Origin: Terriglobus roseus
GTDB lineage: Bacteria > Acidobacteriota > Terriglobia > Terriglobales > Acidobacteriaceae
DNA: 64,000 bases
Assembly (NCBI RefSeq): GCF_900102185.1
Contig: NZ_LT629690.1
Location: forward strand, 3,906,001 to 3,970,000
Direction of reading: 5' to 3'
The first letter of the stretch is position 1. The number at the start of each line of letters is the position of its first letter. This document shows positions 16,623 to 24,651 of the stretch, piece by piece. A program made the translations under genes and the position numbers. The notes under the pieces were generated by a model. It was not told the DNA's origin. It made no database searches and saw only the letters and a list, made by a program, of their open reading frames with translations.

Positions 16623-18305
16623 TTACGCCTGGAAGGGCGATGCACCGGCGTTTTCCAACCACGGATACGTCGTTGCAGCACCATTGTTCTTCCAATGGAA
16701 TGGGGTGCGCGAATCGGTCCAGTCCGTCGGCTCTGCTTGCGGTTTCTGCCCAGCCAGTGCAAAGGCCTCACGAATCGCAGACTTTGCGCGCGCGTCGATG
16801 CTACGGGGATCAGGTGACACCAACAAAATGGATCCGCTCGCTGCCACAGCATGCAGCCACGCTTCTGTCTGCTGCCATGGAATGTCCGGGGTGAACGGCA
16901 CACAATCAGCATCCGTTCGATAGAAGACACGGTCCTGCGGCAAGCGGAACGCAAGCGTGTTCACGCCCATGCGACGAGTGCGTTCCCAATCGCGTCCGCT
17001 TGTATCGTCCCCGGTACGCGATGCGTCAAAAATGCCAACCGAAAGATGGCCGATTGTGTTGCAACCAAGAATGATGCGTTCATCGTCTGCGGTCTCGCGA
17101 ATGTCCTGGTAGAGTTCGCGAATGATCTCCGCATTGGTGCGACTGCGATCATGGAAGCTCCAACCTTCGCGTGTTGGCGACGAACCAAAATCCTTGCCCC
17201 ATCCACCCAGCAACTCATACGTAGTGAAGTCGTGTTTCAGGAAGTCGAAGCCCCAATCGCGTGCCTGCTTCACCACATGCAACACCTGTTCACGCGCTTC
17301 AGGAACCGTTGGGTCATACGCAAGATCACGAGTTGACTGACGCCAGTGCTTCGCCGGCAACAGCCATTCCTCACGCGTGCCACTCTTCGCCTGCAAAGGG
17401 CGAATCCAGATGCCGGGAGCAACGCCGCGTTGATGAATATCCTCCGCCAACTGGTGCAGCGATGGAAAACGCGTCGCATCCTGATAGCCATCGTCAATGA
17501 TGCAGAAGGGCGTGGCCCCACGCGAAGGCGCGATCTCACGCATCAGGTCCGCATCGCGCAGAATTCCGTCTGCAGTGTTCTTGCCGTACGCGTAGTACCA
17601 GTCGTTAGAACCGTACAAAACATCCAGCGCATAATGGCCTCGCTGGGTTGGGATCTCAATGCCTGCGGCCAGCTTCCGGCATAGGCTCTTCGTCGCATTC
17701 CACGGACTCTGCTGCGTTGGTGCAAGGACTACAACAGACGCCAATGCAACTACGCGATCCGTCAGCACAACACCATTGCCGCCATTGCGAACATCCAGCC
17801 ACAGCGAGATACCTTCGCTATCCACTTGCCAAAAAGCCAATGCGGAACAACCGGTCTTCACTCCCACACCGGCGGTCACACCGCCGTGCGACGCCAGCAG
17901 ATACCACGGCAGAACTCGCTCCGGTTGCAGAGGTAGCCATGCCAGGTCGCCGTAAGAACGTTCCCACGCATCGCCAAGCACCTTCACTTCCTCTGAAATC
18001 TTTCCTTGCCAGCGAAGATGAATCCTTTGCACAGGCATCTGCGGTGCGTGAAGCGTGATATCCACCGCATCTGCGTGATCCGCGATTCCAAGCTCAAGCC
18101 CTGCTGTTGTCCAACGATTCCCGCTCTTTTCCAGACCGACAAACGTCTTCTCATCTTTTACTTGCACGCGGACCAGATCCGGTTGGCGCAACAGTTGTTG
18201 CAAAGGCGAAGCGACCTTCACGGCAGCAGCAGACAGAACACGCGTACTACCACCTGAAACAGCAACCAATGATCCAGCCTGCAGAAAACGACGTCGATTG
18301 AGCAT
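16623..18305 (-). CDS. Tat-exported alpha-galactosidase-like glycoside hydrolase (clan GH-D type)
   Basis: The 560-residue protein starts at ATG 18305; MLNRRRFLQAGSLVAV is a twin-arginine signal. The C-terminal two thirds look like a TIM barrel of the GH36/GH27-like clan: the probable nucleophile aspartate lies in FDFLKHDFTTYE, the acid/base aspartate in SRTGDDTSGRDW, and the strand motif ATPFCIIDDGYQ fits the substrate-binding region. An N-terminal beta-sandwich (about 30-240) fits GH36-like architecture. It probably removes terminal alpha-galactosyl or related sugars in the periplasm or at the surface. Exact family and specificity are not certain. Confidence 0.65.
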   Translation of the reverse strand: MLNRRRFLQAGSLVAVSGGSTRVLSAAAVKVASPLQQLLRQPDLVRVQVKDEKTFVGLEKSGNRWTTAGLELGIADHADAVDITLHAPQMPVQRIHLRWQGKISEEVKVLGDAWERSYGDLAWLPLQPERVLPWYLLASHGGVTAGVGVKTGCSALAFWQVDSEGISLWLDVRNGGNGVVLTDRVVALASVVVLAPTQQSPWNATKSLCRKLAAGIEIPTQRGHYALDVLYGSNDWYYAYGKNTADGILRDADLMREIAPSRGATPFCIIDDGYQDATRFPSLHQLAEDIHQRGVAPGIWIRPLQAKSGTREEWLLPAKHWRQSTRDLAYDPTVPEAREQVLHVVKQARDWGFDFLKHDFTTYELLGGWGKDFGSSPTREGWSFHDRSRTNAEIIRELYQDIRETADDERIILGCNTIGHLSVGIFDASRTGDDTSGRDWERTRRMGVNTLAFRLPQDRVFYRTDADCVPFTPDIPWQQTEAWLHAVAASGSILLVSPDPRSIDARAKSAIREAFALAGQKPQAEPTDWTDSRTPFHWKNNGAATTYPWLENAGASPFQA

Positions 18306-18404
18306 AGGGAAAATGCTACATGGCAACACATCTTTCCCCCACATGAAAGCTTTTCCGTATTTTCATTGCGGATTCGGCTGACTGACCGTACCGTGAAAGA
18401 ACGC

Positions 18405-18812
18405 ATGGGAATTCCGCAAAAGCAGGAAGAGATCGGCGTTACGACGGTTGAGCCCAACGACTACCGGCACCTGGTGCAGCCCTACAAAGATCGCCCCACA
18501 GTAGAGCTGAAGCAGGGCGAGGTGGCATGCCCGTTCTGCGGCAATCCGCAGTTTCGGCGTTCGCGACTGCGTTTTATGGATTTGTTTGAAGTGCTGATGC
18601 TGCGCTATCCGGTGCGATGCACCCGCTGCGCCAAGCGTCAGTTCACAGATATTTACATCGCTTTGTTGTCGTATCCCGCGAAGTTCCACGGCGGTAGCGT
18701 TGCCCAAGGCGATACATCGTGGAAGGAATGGACCGATCGTTCCACGCCCATTACCAAGGCTTCCAGTAGCTCCTCGGCAAGGGGCACCGCTTCTCACGAA
18801 GACGTCGCTTAA
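18405..18812 (+). CDS. Small zinc-ribbon-like protein of unknown function
   Basis: I do not recognise this 135-residue protein as a named family. It carries CPFCGNPQFRRSRLR and, about 25 residues later, CTRCAKRQF, which make a four-cysteine zinc ribbon, followed by a short hydrophobic stretch (FTDIYIALLSYP) and a serine-rich polar tail. The start is uncertain: ATG 18405 is preferred, GTG 18393 and TTG 18366 are in frame. It sits alone between two minus-strand genes and ends at a bidirectional terminator. Confidence 0.6.
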   Translation: MGIPQKQEEIGVTTVEPNDYRHLVQPYKDRPTVELKQGEVACPFCGNPQFRRSRLRFMDLFEVLMLRYPVRCTRCAKRQFTDIYIALLSYPAKFHGGSVAQGDTSWKEWTDRSTPITKASSSSSARGTASHEDVA

Positions 18813-18826
18813 GCATTCGCAAGTAC

Positions 18827-18857
18827 AAAGGGCACAGCCAAAGCTGTGCCCTTTTTC
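18827..18857. terminator. Bidirectional Rho-independent terminator
   Basis: A perfect 12-bp stem AAAGGGCACAGC (18827-18838) with loop CAAA and its complement runs into CTTTTT. A-tract before and T-tract after let it serve the zinc-ribbon gene and the convergent isomerase gene. Confidence 0.92.
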
Positions 18858-18869
18858 ATATGAAAAGAA

Positions 18870-19769
18870 CTACGCCTGCTTCATCGCTGCAATGGCTTCT
18901 TCTCGCGCCTTGCGCAGCGTGGGCACCCATTCATGTCCAGCGGATGGCGTGAACTCCATGCAGATGTAACGGTCATACTTCAAACGCGCCAGTTCCTTGT
19001 AGATGTTCGTGTAGAAGACTTCGCCAGTACCCGGCTCATGGCGTCCCGGAACATCGGCAATGTGAACCAGACCCACCTGATCCACATTCTTGGTCAGCTT
19101 CTCAATCAGGTTTCCGGCCTGCTTCTGCTCATGGTAGAAGTCGTACAACACCTTTACCTTGGGGTTGCCGACAAGACGCGTGATCTCAAACGCATCTGCC
19201 ACGCTGGGCACTGCCTCCTGCTTGTACTCAAGCCAGTCGATCGGCTCCAACACAATCTCGATATCGTCTTTCGCGCACAAATCAGCTGCATACTTCAACG
19301 TGTCCACAATCGCATCGCGGCGCTGTTCCGGAGTCTGCGATGGCACGCGCGTGTAGGCCGTATAGATGAACTGGTTGCAGCCCAGCTGCTTTGCGCCAGG
19401 AATGGCCTTCTTAATGTCCTCCGTCAACGCATCGCGCTTCGAGTGATCGGACAGCGCATTGCGCCCCGGCACAGCCGAGTCAATCGTGATGCCGTACTTG
19501 TCCTTGGCAGCAAGAGCCGTCTTCCACTCTGCGGGGGTCCACTTCTCGTATTCGTTACCCACTTCCGCGCCGGTATAACCAGCTTCCGCCACGCGCTGCA
19601 GCTTCTGTTCAAACGATAGAGTCCTGTCCATCGTCCACAGCATTACAGAGAATTTGTGGCCATCATTTGCGGCAACAGTGTTGGCTGGCTCCGCAAACAG
19701 GTTCGCAGAAGGCAACATGGTTGCGGCAGCTGCGCCAAAAGAAAGCTTATGAAAATCGCGGCGGTTCAT
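18870..19769 (-). CDS. Tat-exported hydroxypyruvate-isomerase-like TIM barrel protein
   Basis: The 299-residue protein starts with a twin-arginine signal (MNRRDFHKLSFGAAAATML). The mature part is an AP-endonuclease-2/xylose-isomerase-like barrel with the metal-ligand motifs VLEPIDW, LYDFYHEQ and LVHIADVPGRHEPGTGE, and CMEFTPS near the end; these are characteristic of hydroxypyruvate isomerase (Hyi/OtnI)-like enzymes. Export of such a barrel to the periplasm is common in acidobacteria and planctomycetes, but the substrate there is unknown. It lies 33 bp downstream of a paralogue on the same strand (19802-20638), probably in one operon. Confidence 0.82.
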   Translation of the reverse strand: MNRRDFHKLSFGAAAATMLPSANLFAEPANTVAANDGHKFSVMLWTMDRTLSFEQKLQRVAEAGYTGAEVGNEYEKWTPAEWKTALAAKDKYGITIDSAVPGRNALSDHSKRDALTEDIKKAIPGAKQLGCNQFIYTAYTRVPSQTPEQRRDAIVDTLKYAADLCAKDDIEIVLEPIDWLEYKQEAVPSVADAFEITRLVGNPKVKVLYDFYHEQKQAGNLIEKLTKNVDQVGLVHIADVPGRHEPGTGEVFYTNIYKELARLKYDRYICMEFTPSAGHEWVPTLRKAREEAIAAMKQA

Positions 19770-19801
19770 CGTGTCTCCGTCATTCGGTGCGTGTGTGTTG
19801 C

Positions 19802-20638
19802 TTATGCGGTTCGTGCCGCCGCGAGCGCTTCCTCTCGTGCAGCCTTCAGTTCAGCCGTGGTATCGCTCAGCGGATAGAACTCCATGCAGATGTAACCGCT
19901 GTAATTCAAACGCGCAAGTTCACGGTAGATATTGGCGTAGTTCATCTCACCTGTCCCTGGACGATGTCGTCCCGGAACATCAGCAATATGCACCGTTGCT
20001 GTGAGGTCGATGTTCTTCCGCAGCGTCTCAATCACGTTCCCTGTGCCGCGTTGCTCATGGTACAGGTCGTACAACACTTTGATCCGCGGATCATTCAACG
20101 CACGAACCAGCGCAAACCCGTCGAACGCCGAGTTGATCGCCAGCTTTGCGTTTTCCAACACATCGATCGGTTCCAGCAGAATCGCAATCTTGGCATCGCC
20201 CAGTGCATCCGCGGCAATCTTCAATCCATCGGAGATTGCAGCCCACTCCTGTTCACGAGTTGCCCCTGGGATATGTGGTCCAGAGTTGAACGAGAACTGT
20301 TTCGTGCCCAGTTCCTGCGCCACCGGAATGGCTTCCTTCACCTGCGCACGCAACAGGTCACGCTTGTCTGTGTCCGTGAGGCTCACCTTCGCCGGAAAAA
20401 TCAGATCAAAGTCGATGCCCAGCGCATGGCGCTTGGCCACGATGCTGCGCATCTCCTGTGGTGTCCAGCTACGCCACTCATCTACCAGTTCCGCGCCCGT
20501 GTAACCAGCGGCGGCAAGCATCTCTAACCGTTGCTCCATGGGAACCTTGCGGTTCAGATTCCAGAGCATGGAAGAAAAACGCCACGATGGCGCACCGGGC
20601 GCGAAATTACCGGCCCTCATTGGTTCGCGACGATTCAT
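19802..20638 (-). CDS. Hydroxypyruvate-isomerase-like TIM barrel protein (paralogue)
   Basis: The 278-residue protein shares with the downstream gene the motifs LLEPIDVLE, LYDLYHEQ, VHIADVPGRHRPGTGE and CMEFYPL, and similar flanks (NIYRELARLNYSGYICMEF). ATG 20638 gives MNRREPMRAGNFAPGAP, which has a twin arginine but no hydrophobic segment, so this copy looks cytoplasmic, unlike its exported neighbour. The frame is open 44 codons further upstream but that part overlaps the promoter area of the divergent cytochrome gene. Substrate unknown; a role in isomerising a short sugar or keto acid is inferred from family. Confidence 0.8.
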   Translation of the reverse strand: MNRREPMRAGNFAPGAPSWRFSSMLWNLNRKVPMEQRLEMLAAAGYTGAELVDEWRSWTPQEMRSIVAKRHALGIDFDLIFPAKVSLTDTDKRDLLRAQVKEAIPVAQELGTKQFSFNSGPHIPGATREQEWAAISDGLKIAADALGDAKIAILLEPIDVLENAKLAINSAFDGFALVRALNDPRIKVLYDLYHEQRGTGNVIETLRKNIDLTATVHIADVPGRHRPGTGEMNYANIYRELARLNYSGYICMEFYPLSDTTAELKAAREEALAAARTA

Positions 20639-20732
20639 CCTTGGCCTCCCCGCACGGGGAGCAAGTATAAAGGAGAGCACAGGAAATATCGGCTTCTTGC
20701 TGCTGCCTGCGAAATGGAGTGTCCTACCCGGC

Positions 20733-21524
20733 GTGAAAAACGCATATAGAAAAGCTTTGCAATGGAGCATGGGATTGCTTCCGCTCGGCGTGATGTTGAC
20801 CGCCGCAGCTCAGTTCCCACGATCGATCACGGAACCCACCGCCGTAGATCGCGGCTCGAAGATTTGGGCCAAAGATTGCGCTCGTTGCCACGGTGCAGAT
20901 GCCAAAGGCACCAATGCAGCGCCAGATATGATCCGCAGCACGGTGATCCTGCATGATCGCCGTGAAAACCTCCGCGGCAAAGAGCTCGCGCCGTTCCTGA
21001 AAACCTCTGCACCGCATAATTTCAACTACAGCGACAAGGAAGCCAGCGACATTTCGCAGTTCTTGTCCGCGCAGATCAACAAGATTCTGCGCAGCGGCTA
21101 CAACGACAAGCCGCAGGGCCTGACCTCAGGCGATCTGGAAGCAGGCAAGGCTTACTTCAACGGCCAGGGTGAATGCGCCAAGTGCCACTCCGTCACCGGC
21201 GATCTTGCTGGTGTGGGCAAGCGCTATAGCCCTGCGACGCTGCAACAGAAGATCGTCTTCCCGCAGGGCGGCCTGGGCAAGAAGGCTCCTGTGGAAGTGA
21301 CCGTGAAGATGCCCACGGGCGAGACGGTCTCCGGCACGCTTGTCAGCATGGATGACTTCACCGCAACCGTGAAGCACCAGGACGGTAGCGTGGAATCCGT
21401 CAACATCGTCGCCGGCAGCAAAGTCAGCGTAAAGAATCCTTATGCGGAGCACGAAGCCCTCGTTCACCGCCTGACCGACGCGGACATGCACAACCTGACC
21501 ACCTATCTGGACACACTGCAATGA
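20733..21524 (+). CDS. Periplasmic di-haem c-type cytochrome, partner of PQQ dehydrogenase
   Basis: Starting at GTG 20733 gives a 263-residue protein with a good signal peptide (MKNAYRKALQWSMGLLPLGV, cleavage near TAAA-Q). Two haem motifs follow, CARCH at 49-53 and CAKCH at 148-152, and between and after them a small beta domain (VEVTVKMPTGETVSGTLVSM). An ATG at 20769 is the alternative start. The stop overlaps the start of the PQQ dehydrogenase gene by four bases (ATGA), so the two are translationally coupled. The cytochrome most likely accepts electrons from that dehydrogenase in the periplasm and passes them to the respiratory chain. Confidence 0.85.
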   Translation: MKNAYRKALQWSMGLLPLGVMLTAAAQFPRSITEPTAVDRGSKIWAKDCARCHGADAKGTNAAPDMIRSTVILHDRRENLRGKELAPFLKTSAPHNFNYSDKEASDISQFLSAQINKILRSGYNDKPQGLTSGDLEAGKAYFNGQGECAKCHSVTGDLAGVGKRYSPATLQQKIVFPQGGLGKKAPVEVTVKMPTGETVSGTLVSMDDFTATVKHQDGSVESVNIVAGSKVSVKNPYAEHEALVHRLTDADMHNLTTYLDTLQ

Positions 21525-23134
21525 AGCGTCTCTGCCTTACCAGCCTGCTCCTTGCCTCCGCGTCGCTGCTGCACGCGCAGGCGCCCGCCACCACCAAGCC
21601 CATGCACGCTGCCGTTAAGACAGCCGTACCCTCTGGCACCGTTGGCACACTCGACGGCGGCGAATGGACCACCTACAACGGCGACTACTCCGGCCGCCGC
21701 TACAGCCCGTTGACCAAGCTCACGCCGCTGAACGTGAAGAACCTGCAGCTAGCGTGGACCATGCGCATCACCACCACCACCGGTGGGGGAAAACGCATCA
21801 GCGCCACACCGCTCTCCATCAACGGCGTGCTGTACTTCACCGTACCCAGCCACGCATGGGCCGTGGACGCCCGCACCGGCAAGACGCTATGGCAATTTGA
21901 CTGGCCCAGCAAGGGCGGCGAAACCATTGGCAATCGCGGTGGTGCCGTAAAGGGTGACACGTTCTACTTCGAGACGGAAGACTGCAATCTCGTCGCGCTC
22001 GACATCAAGACCGGCAAGGAGAAGTGGCACTCCCCGATTGGCGATCCGGATAAGTTCAACTTCGGTTCCGTCGCGCCAGTTATCGTGGGCAACCACGTGA
22101 TGGTGGGCATCAGTGGCGACGACTTTGACGTTCCCGGCTACATCGAAGCGCACGACGCCACTACCGGCGAGCGGCAGTGGCGCTTCTATACCCATCCCGA
22201 GCCCGGCACGCCCGAAGCCAAAACCTGGCCCAATGACGAAGCCATGACGCACGGCGGTGGCATGACGTGGGTTGCCGGAACCTACGACCCGGAACTGAAC
22301 CTTTACTACTTCGGAACCGGCAATGCGCAGCCCGTCATTGCAGGCAGCAAGCGCCCCGGCGACAACCTGTACACCGGCACCATCTGCGCGCTGAACCCGG
22401 ACACCGGCAAGCTCGTATGGTATTTCCAGCCCAACCCGCACGACACCCACGACTGGGACGCGGTGCAGACGCCCATCCTGATCGACGGGGTCGTCGACGG
22501 CAAGCCGCGCAAGCTTTTGGCACAGGCAAGCCGTAACGGCTGGTACTTCCTCATCGACCGCACCAACGGCAAAGTGCTGAAGTCCACGCCTTGGTCCTGG
22601 CAGAACTGGACCTCCGGGGTGAAGGAAAACGGCCAGCCCATCGTCAATCCGGAGAAGGTGGCCCAGCCAAACGGCGTGATCGTGATGCCCGCACAGGGTG
22701 GCGCGGCCAACTGGTTCCCACCCAGCTACAGCCCGAAGACCGGCCTCTTCTACGTACTGGCGTCGGACTCCGCCAGCATCTACTACCTTTTCGACACCAG
22801 CGATAAACCCGAAGGCTGGGCTGGTAACGACCGCTTCGGCATGCAGAAGAACTACCTTCGCGCGCTGGACTACCGCACAGGCAAAACCAGATGGGAACAT
22901 CTCTTTCCCTCCTCCGGTGCGCGTTCCGGCATCCTTACCACCGCCAGCAACCTGCTCTTCGCAGGCGACACCACATCGAACCTTGTCGCCTTCAATGCCA
23001 CAAACGGAACCATCCTGTGGCATGCAGGTCTCGGCGGCCCAGCCACCAACGGCCCCATCACCTTCGAGCTGGATGGACTGCAATACGTCGTAATCGCTGC
23101 AGGCGACACCATGTACAGCTTCGTCCTGCGCTAA
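21521..23134 (+). CDS. PQQ-dependent dehydrogenase (acido-type quinoprotein)
   Basis: The 537-residue protein has a signal peptide (MKRLCLTSLLLASASLLHAQ) and an eight-bladed quinoprotein propeller. Visible landmarks are YSGRRYSPLTKLTPLNVKNL near the start, W-motif repeats such as VDARTGKTLWQF and LDIKTGKEKWHS, GGGMTWVAGTYDP, and the repeated DTGKLVWYFQ type blade ends. There is no fused cytochrome domain, consistent with the separate cytochrome gene just upstream. The family oxidises alcohols or sugars in the periplasm with PQQ and calcium; the substrate here is unknown. PQQ synthesis genes are not in the window. Confidence 0.9.
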   Translation: MKRLCLTSLLLASASLLHAQAPATTKPMHAAVKTAVPSGTVGTLDGGEWTTYNGDYSGRRYSPLTKLTPLNVKNLQLAWTMRITTTTGGGKRISATPLSINGVLYFTVPSHAWAVDARTGKTLWQFDWPSKGGETIGNRGGAVKGDTFYFETEDCNLVALDIKTGKEKWHSPIGDPDKFNFGSVAPVIVGNHVMVGISGDDFDVPGYIEAHDATTGERQWRFYTHPEPGTPEAKTWPNDEAMTHGGGMTWVAGTYDPELNLYYFGTGNAQPVIAGSKRPGDNLYTGTICALNPDTGKLVWYFQPNPHDTHDWDAVQTPILIDGVVDGKPRKLLAQASRNGWYFLIDRTNGKVLKSTPWSWQNWTSGVKENGQPIVNPEKVAQPNGVIVMPAQGGAANWFPPSYSPKTGLFYVLASDSASIYYLFDTSDKPEGWAGNDRFGMQKNYLRALDYRTGKTRWEHLFPSSGARSGILTTASNLLFAGDTTSNLVAFNATNGTILWHAGLGGPATNGPITFELDGLQYVVIAAGDTMYSFVLR

Positions 23135-23153
23135 ACCACGCACTCTAAAACAA

Positions 23154-23192
23154 GGCCCGCGTCTCCAACCGGAGATGCGGGCCTTTCTCTTT
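23154..23192 (+). terminator. Rho-independent terminator of cytochrome/PQQ-dehydrogenase operon
   Basis: A 13-bp stem (GGCCCGCGTCTCC, loop AAC, GGAGATGCGGGCC, one G-T pair) is followed by TTTCTCTTTT, 20 bp after the stop. Confidence 0.9.
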
Positions 23193-23297
23193 TCTCTGAA
23201 CAATCACTTGATTTAGTTCGCATCGCGAATGATATGCTTCGCACGCCGACAACGAACCACCCGCCGTCGCAGCGAAACTTCCGCGGAGCCGCAATCC

Positions 23298-24605
23298 ATG
23301 CCTGTCCTCTTAAACCGTCGCAACTTCCTGTCCGCCGCTGCGGCTATTTCTTCTTCACCGTGGAGCAATGCTGCCGCAGCTATGCAGCCGGACCGCCCCA
23401 CGGGCATCGCTCCGCTGAAGATTGAAGCTGTTGACCTGCTGGAACTCCACGGCCAATACCAGCAGCAGGCAGGCATCAACAAGCAGGCGCAGGTCAATCC
23501 TGAGGACATCTACGAAAGCCTGCGGCCGCCTGTCTACAGCGACCGCCCCGGCGAAGAACGCACCGTCAAGTATGAGGCGATCTACCTCCGCATTCGCGCC
23601 ACTGGCGGACTCGAGGGCCTCTACGGCCCCATCGAGAAAGAACCGGCAATGGTGGTGCAGGAACGCCTTCGCCCCTTCCTCATCGGCAAGGACGCGCTGG
23701 CGGGCGAAGTCATGTGGGACCAGCTTTACCGTAGCGACCGCCACAGCCGCGACGGTTATTACATGATGGCCATCTCTGCCGTGGACAACACGCTGTGGGA
23801 CCTGCGCGGCAAGGTTTACGGCGTGCCCGTCTATCGTCTTCTCGGCGGCCCATCGCGCGACAAGCTGGAAATGTACGTCAGCGCCCTCGGTAGCTCGCTG
23901 GAACTCGACAAAGTCCGCACACGCGCTCTGGAGCTGCAGAAACAGGGCTTCCGCTATCAGAAGTGGTTCATCGCCTACGGCCCCGGTTCAGGGCCGGAAG
24001 GCATGCGCAAAAACGTGGAGTTGGTGAAGACGCTCCGCGAAACACTCGGCGAAGACACCGAACTCATGTTCGACACCTACAGCGGATGGGACCAAACCTA
24101 TGCGCTGGAATGGGCGCACCGCGTGGAGCCCTACCGCGTGCGTTGGATGGAGGAGGTCACGCACCCGGAAAAGATTGGCAGCTTCGCAGAGATGCACCGC
24201 AGCACCACCATCCCCATTGCCGCGGGCGAACACTTCTACGGCCGCTGGGAGGTGCAGCGCTACCTCAAAGAGAACGCGCTCTCCGTCGTACAGGCCGACC
24301 CTGAATGGTGCGGCGGCATCACCGAGCTCATCAAGATCGGCACCGTCTGCTCGCTTTACGATGTGCCCTGCATCCCGCACGGCCACAGCCTGCGCGCCGC
24401 AGCGCACACCATCTTCAGCCAGAGCCCCATGACCTTCCCGCTGGGCGAATACCTCGCCATCAAGATGCAGCACTATTACCACTTCGAGAAGAACCCAATG
24501 ACAGTTGAGAACGCACACATCGCGCTGCCAACTGGCCCCGGGTTCAACGTGCAGCTCGATCCTGCAAAGATCCTCACGCAACGCACACTGGCAGAGCCTG
24601 CGTGA
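23298..24605 (+). CDS. Tat-exported enolase-superfamily dehydratase (mandelate racemase / rhamnonate dehydratase-like)
   Basis: The 435-residue protein starts at ATG 23298 with a twin-arginine-like signal (LNRRNFLSAAAAI). The C-terminal barrel has the three carboxylate metal ligands in DTYSGWDQ, WMEEVTHP and AAGEHFYG, a lysine in YQKWFIAYGPG and a histidine in CIPHGHS. This set fits the mandelate racemase/muconate lactonising subgroup; the PHGHS motif and YGPG-type loop recall L-rhamnonate dehydratases, which remove water from acid sugars. That substrate is an inference. It lies 163 bp after the PQQ operon behind a terminator and may act on acid sugars that the oxidase makes. Confidence 0.8.
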   Translation: MPVLLNRRNFLSAAAAISSSPWSNAAAAMQPDRPTGIAPLKIEAVDLLELHGQYQQQAGINKQAQVNPEDIYESLRPPVYSDRPGEERTVKYEAIYLRIRATGGLEGLYGPIEKEPAMVVQERLRPFLIGKDALAGEVMWDQLYRSDRHSRDGYYMMAISAVDNTLWDLRGKVYGVPVYRLLGGPSRDKLEMYVSALGSSLELDKVRTRALELQKQGFRYQKWFIAYGPGSGPEGMRKNVELVKTLRETLGEDTELMFDTYSGWDQTYALEWAHRVEPYRVRWMEEVTHPEKIGSFAEMHRSTTIPIAAGEHFYGRWEVQRYLKENALSVVQADPEWCGGITELIKIGTVCSLYDVPCIPHGHSLRAAAHTIFSQSPMTFPLGEYLAIKMQHYYHFEKNPMTVENAHIALPTGPGFNVQLDPAKILTQRTLAEPA

Positions 24606-24651
24606 CGGCAGCGGTGCTATCGTCATAGCACCCACACATCAGAGGTCCGTC

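Noticed and set aside
21887-23203. 438-codon open frame opposite the PQQ dehydrogenase gene
   Set aside because: Antisense shadow of a clear quinoprotein gene; also crosses its terminator.
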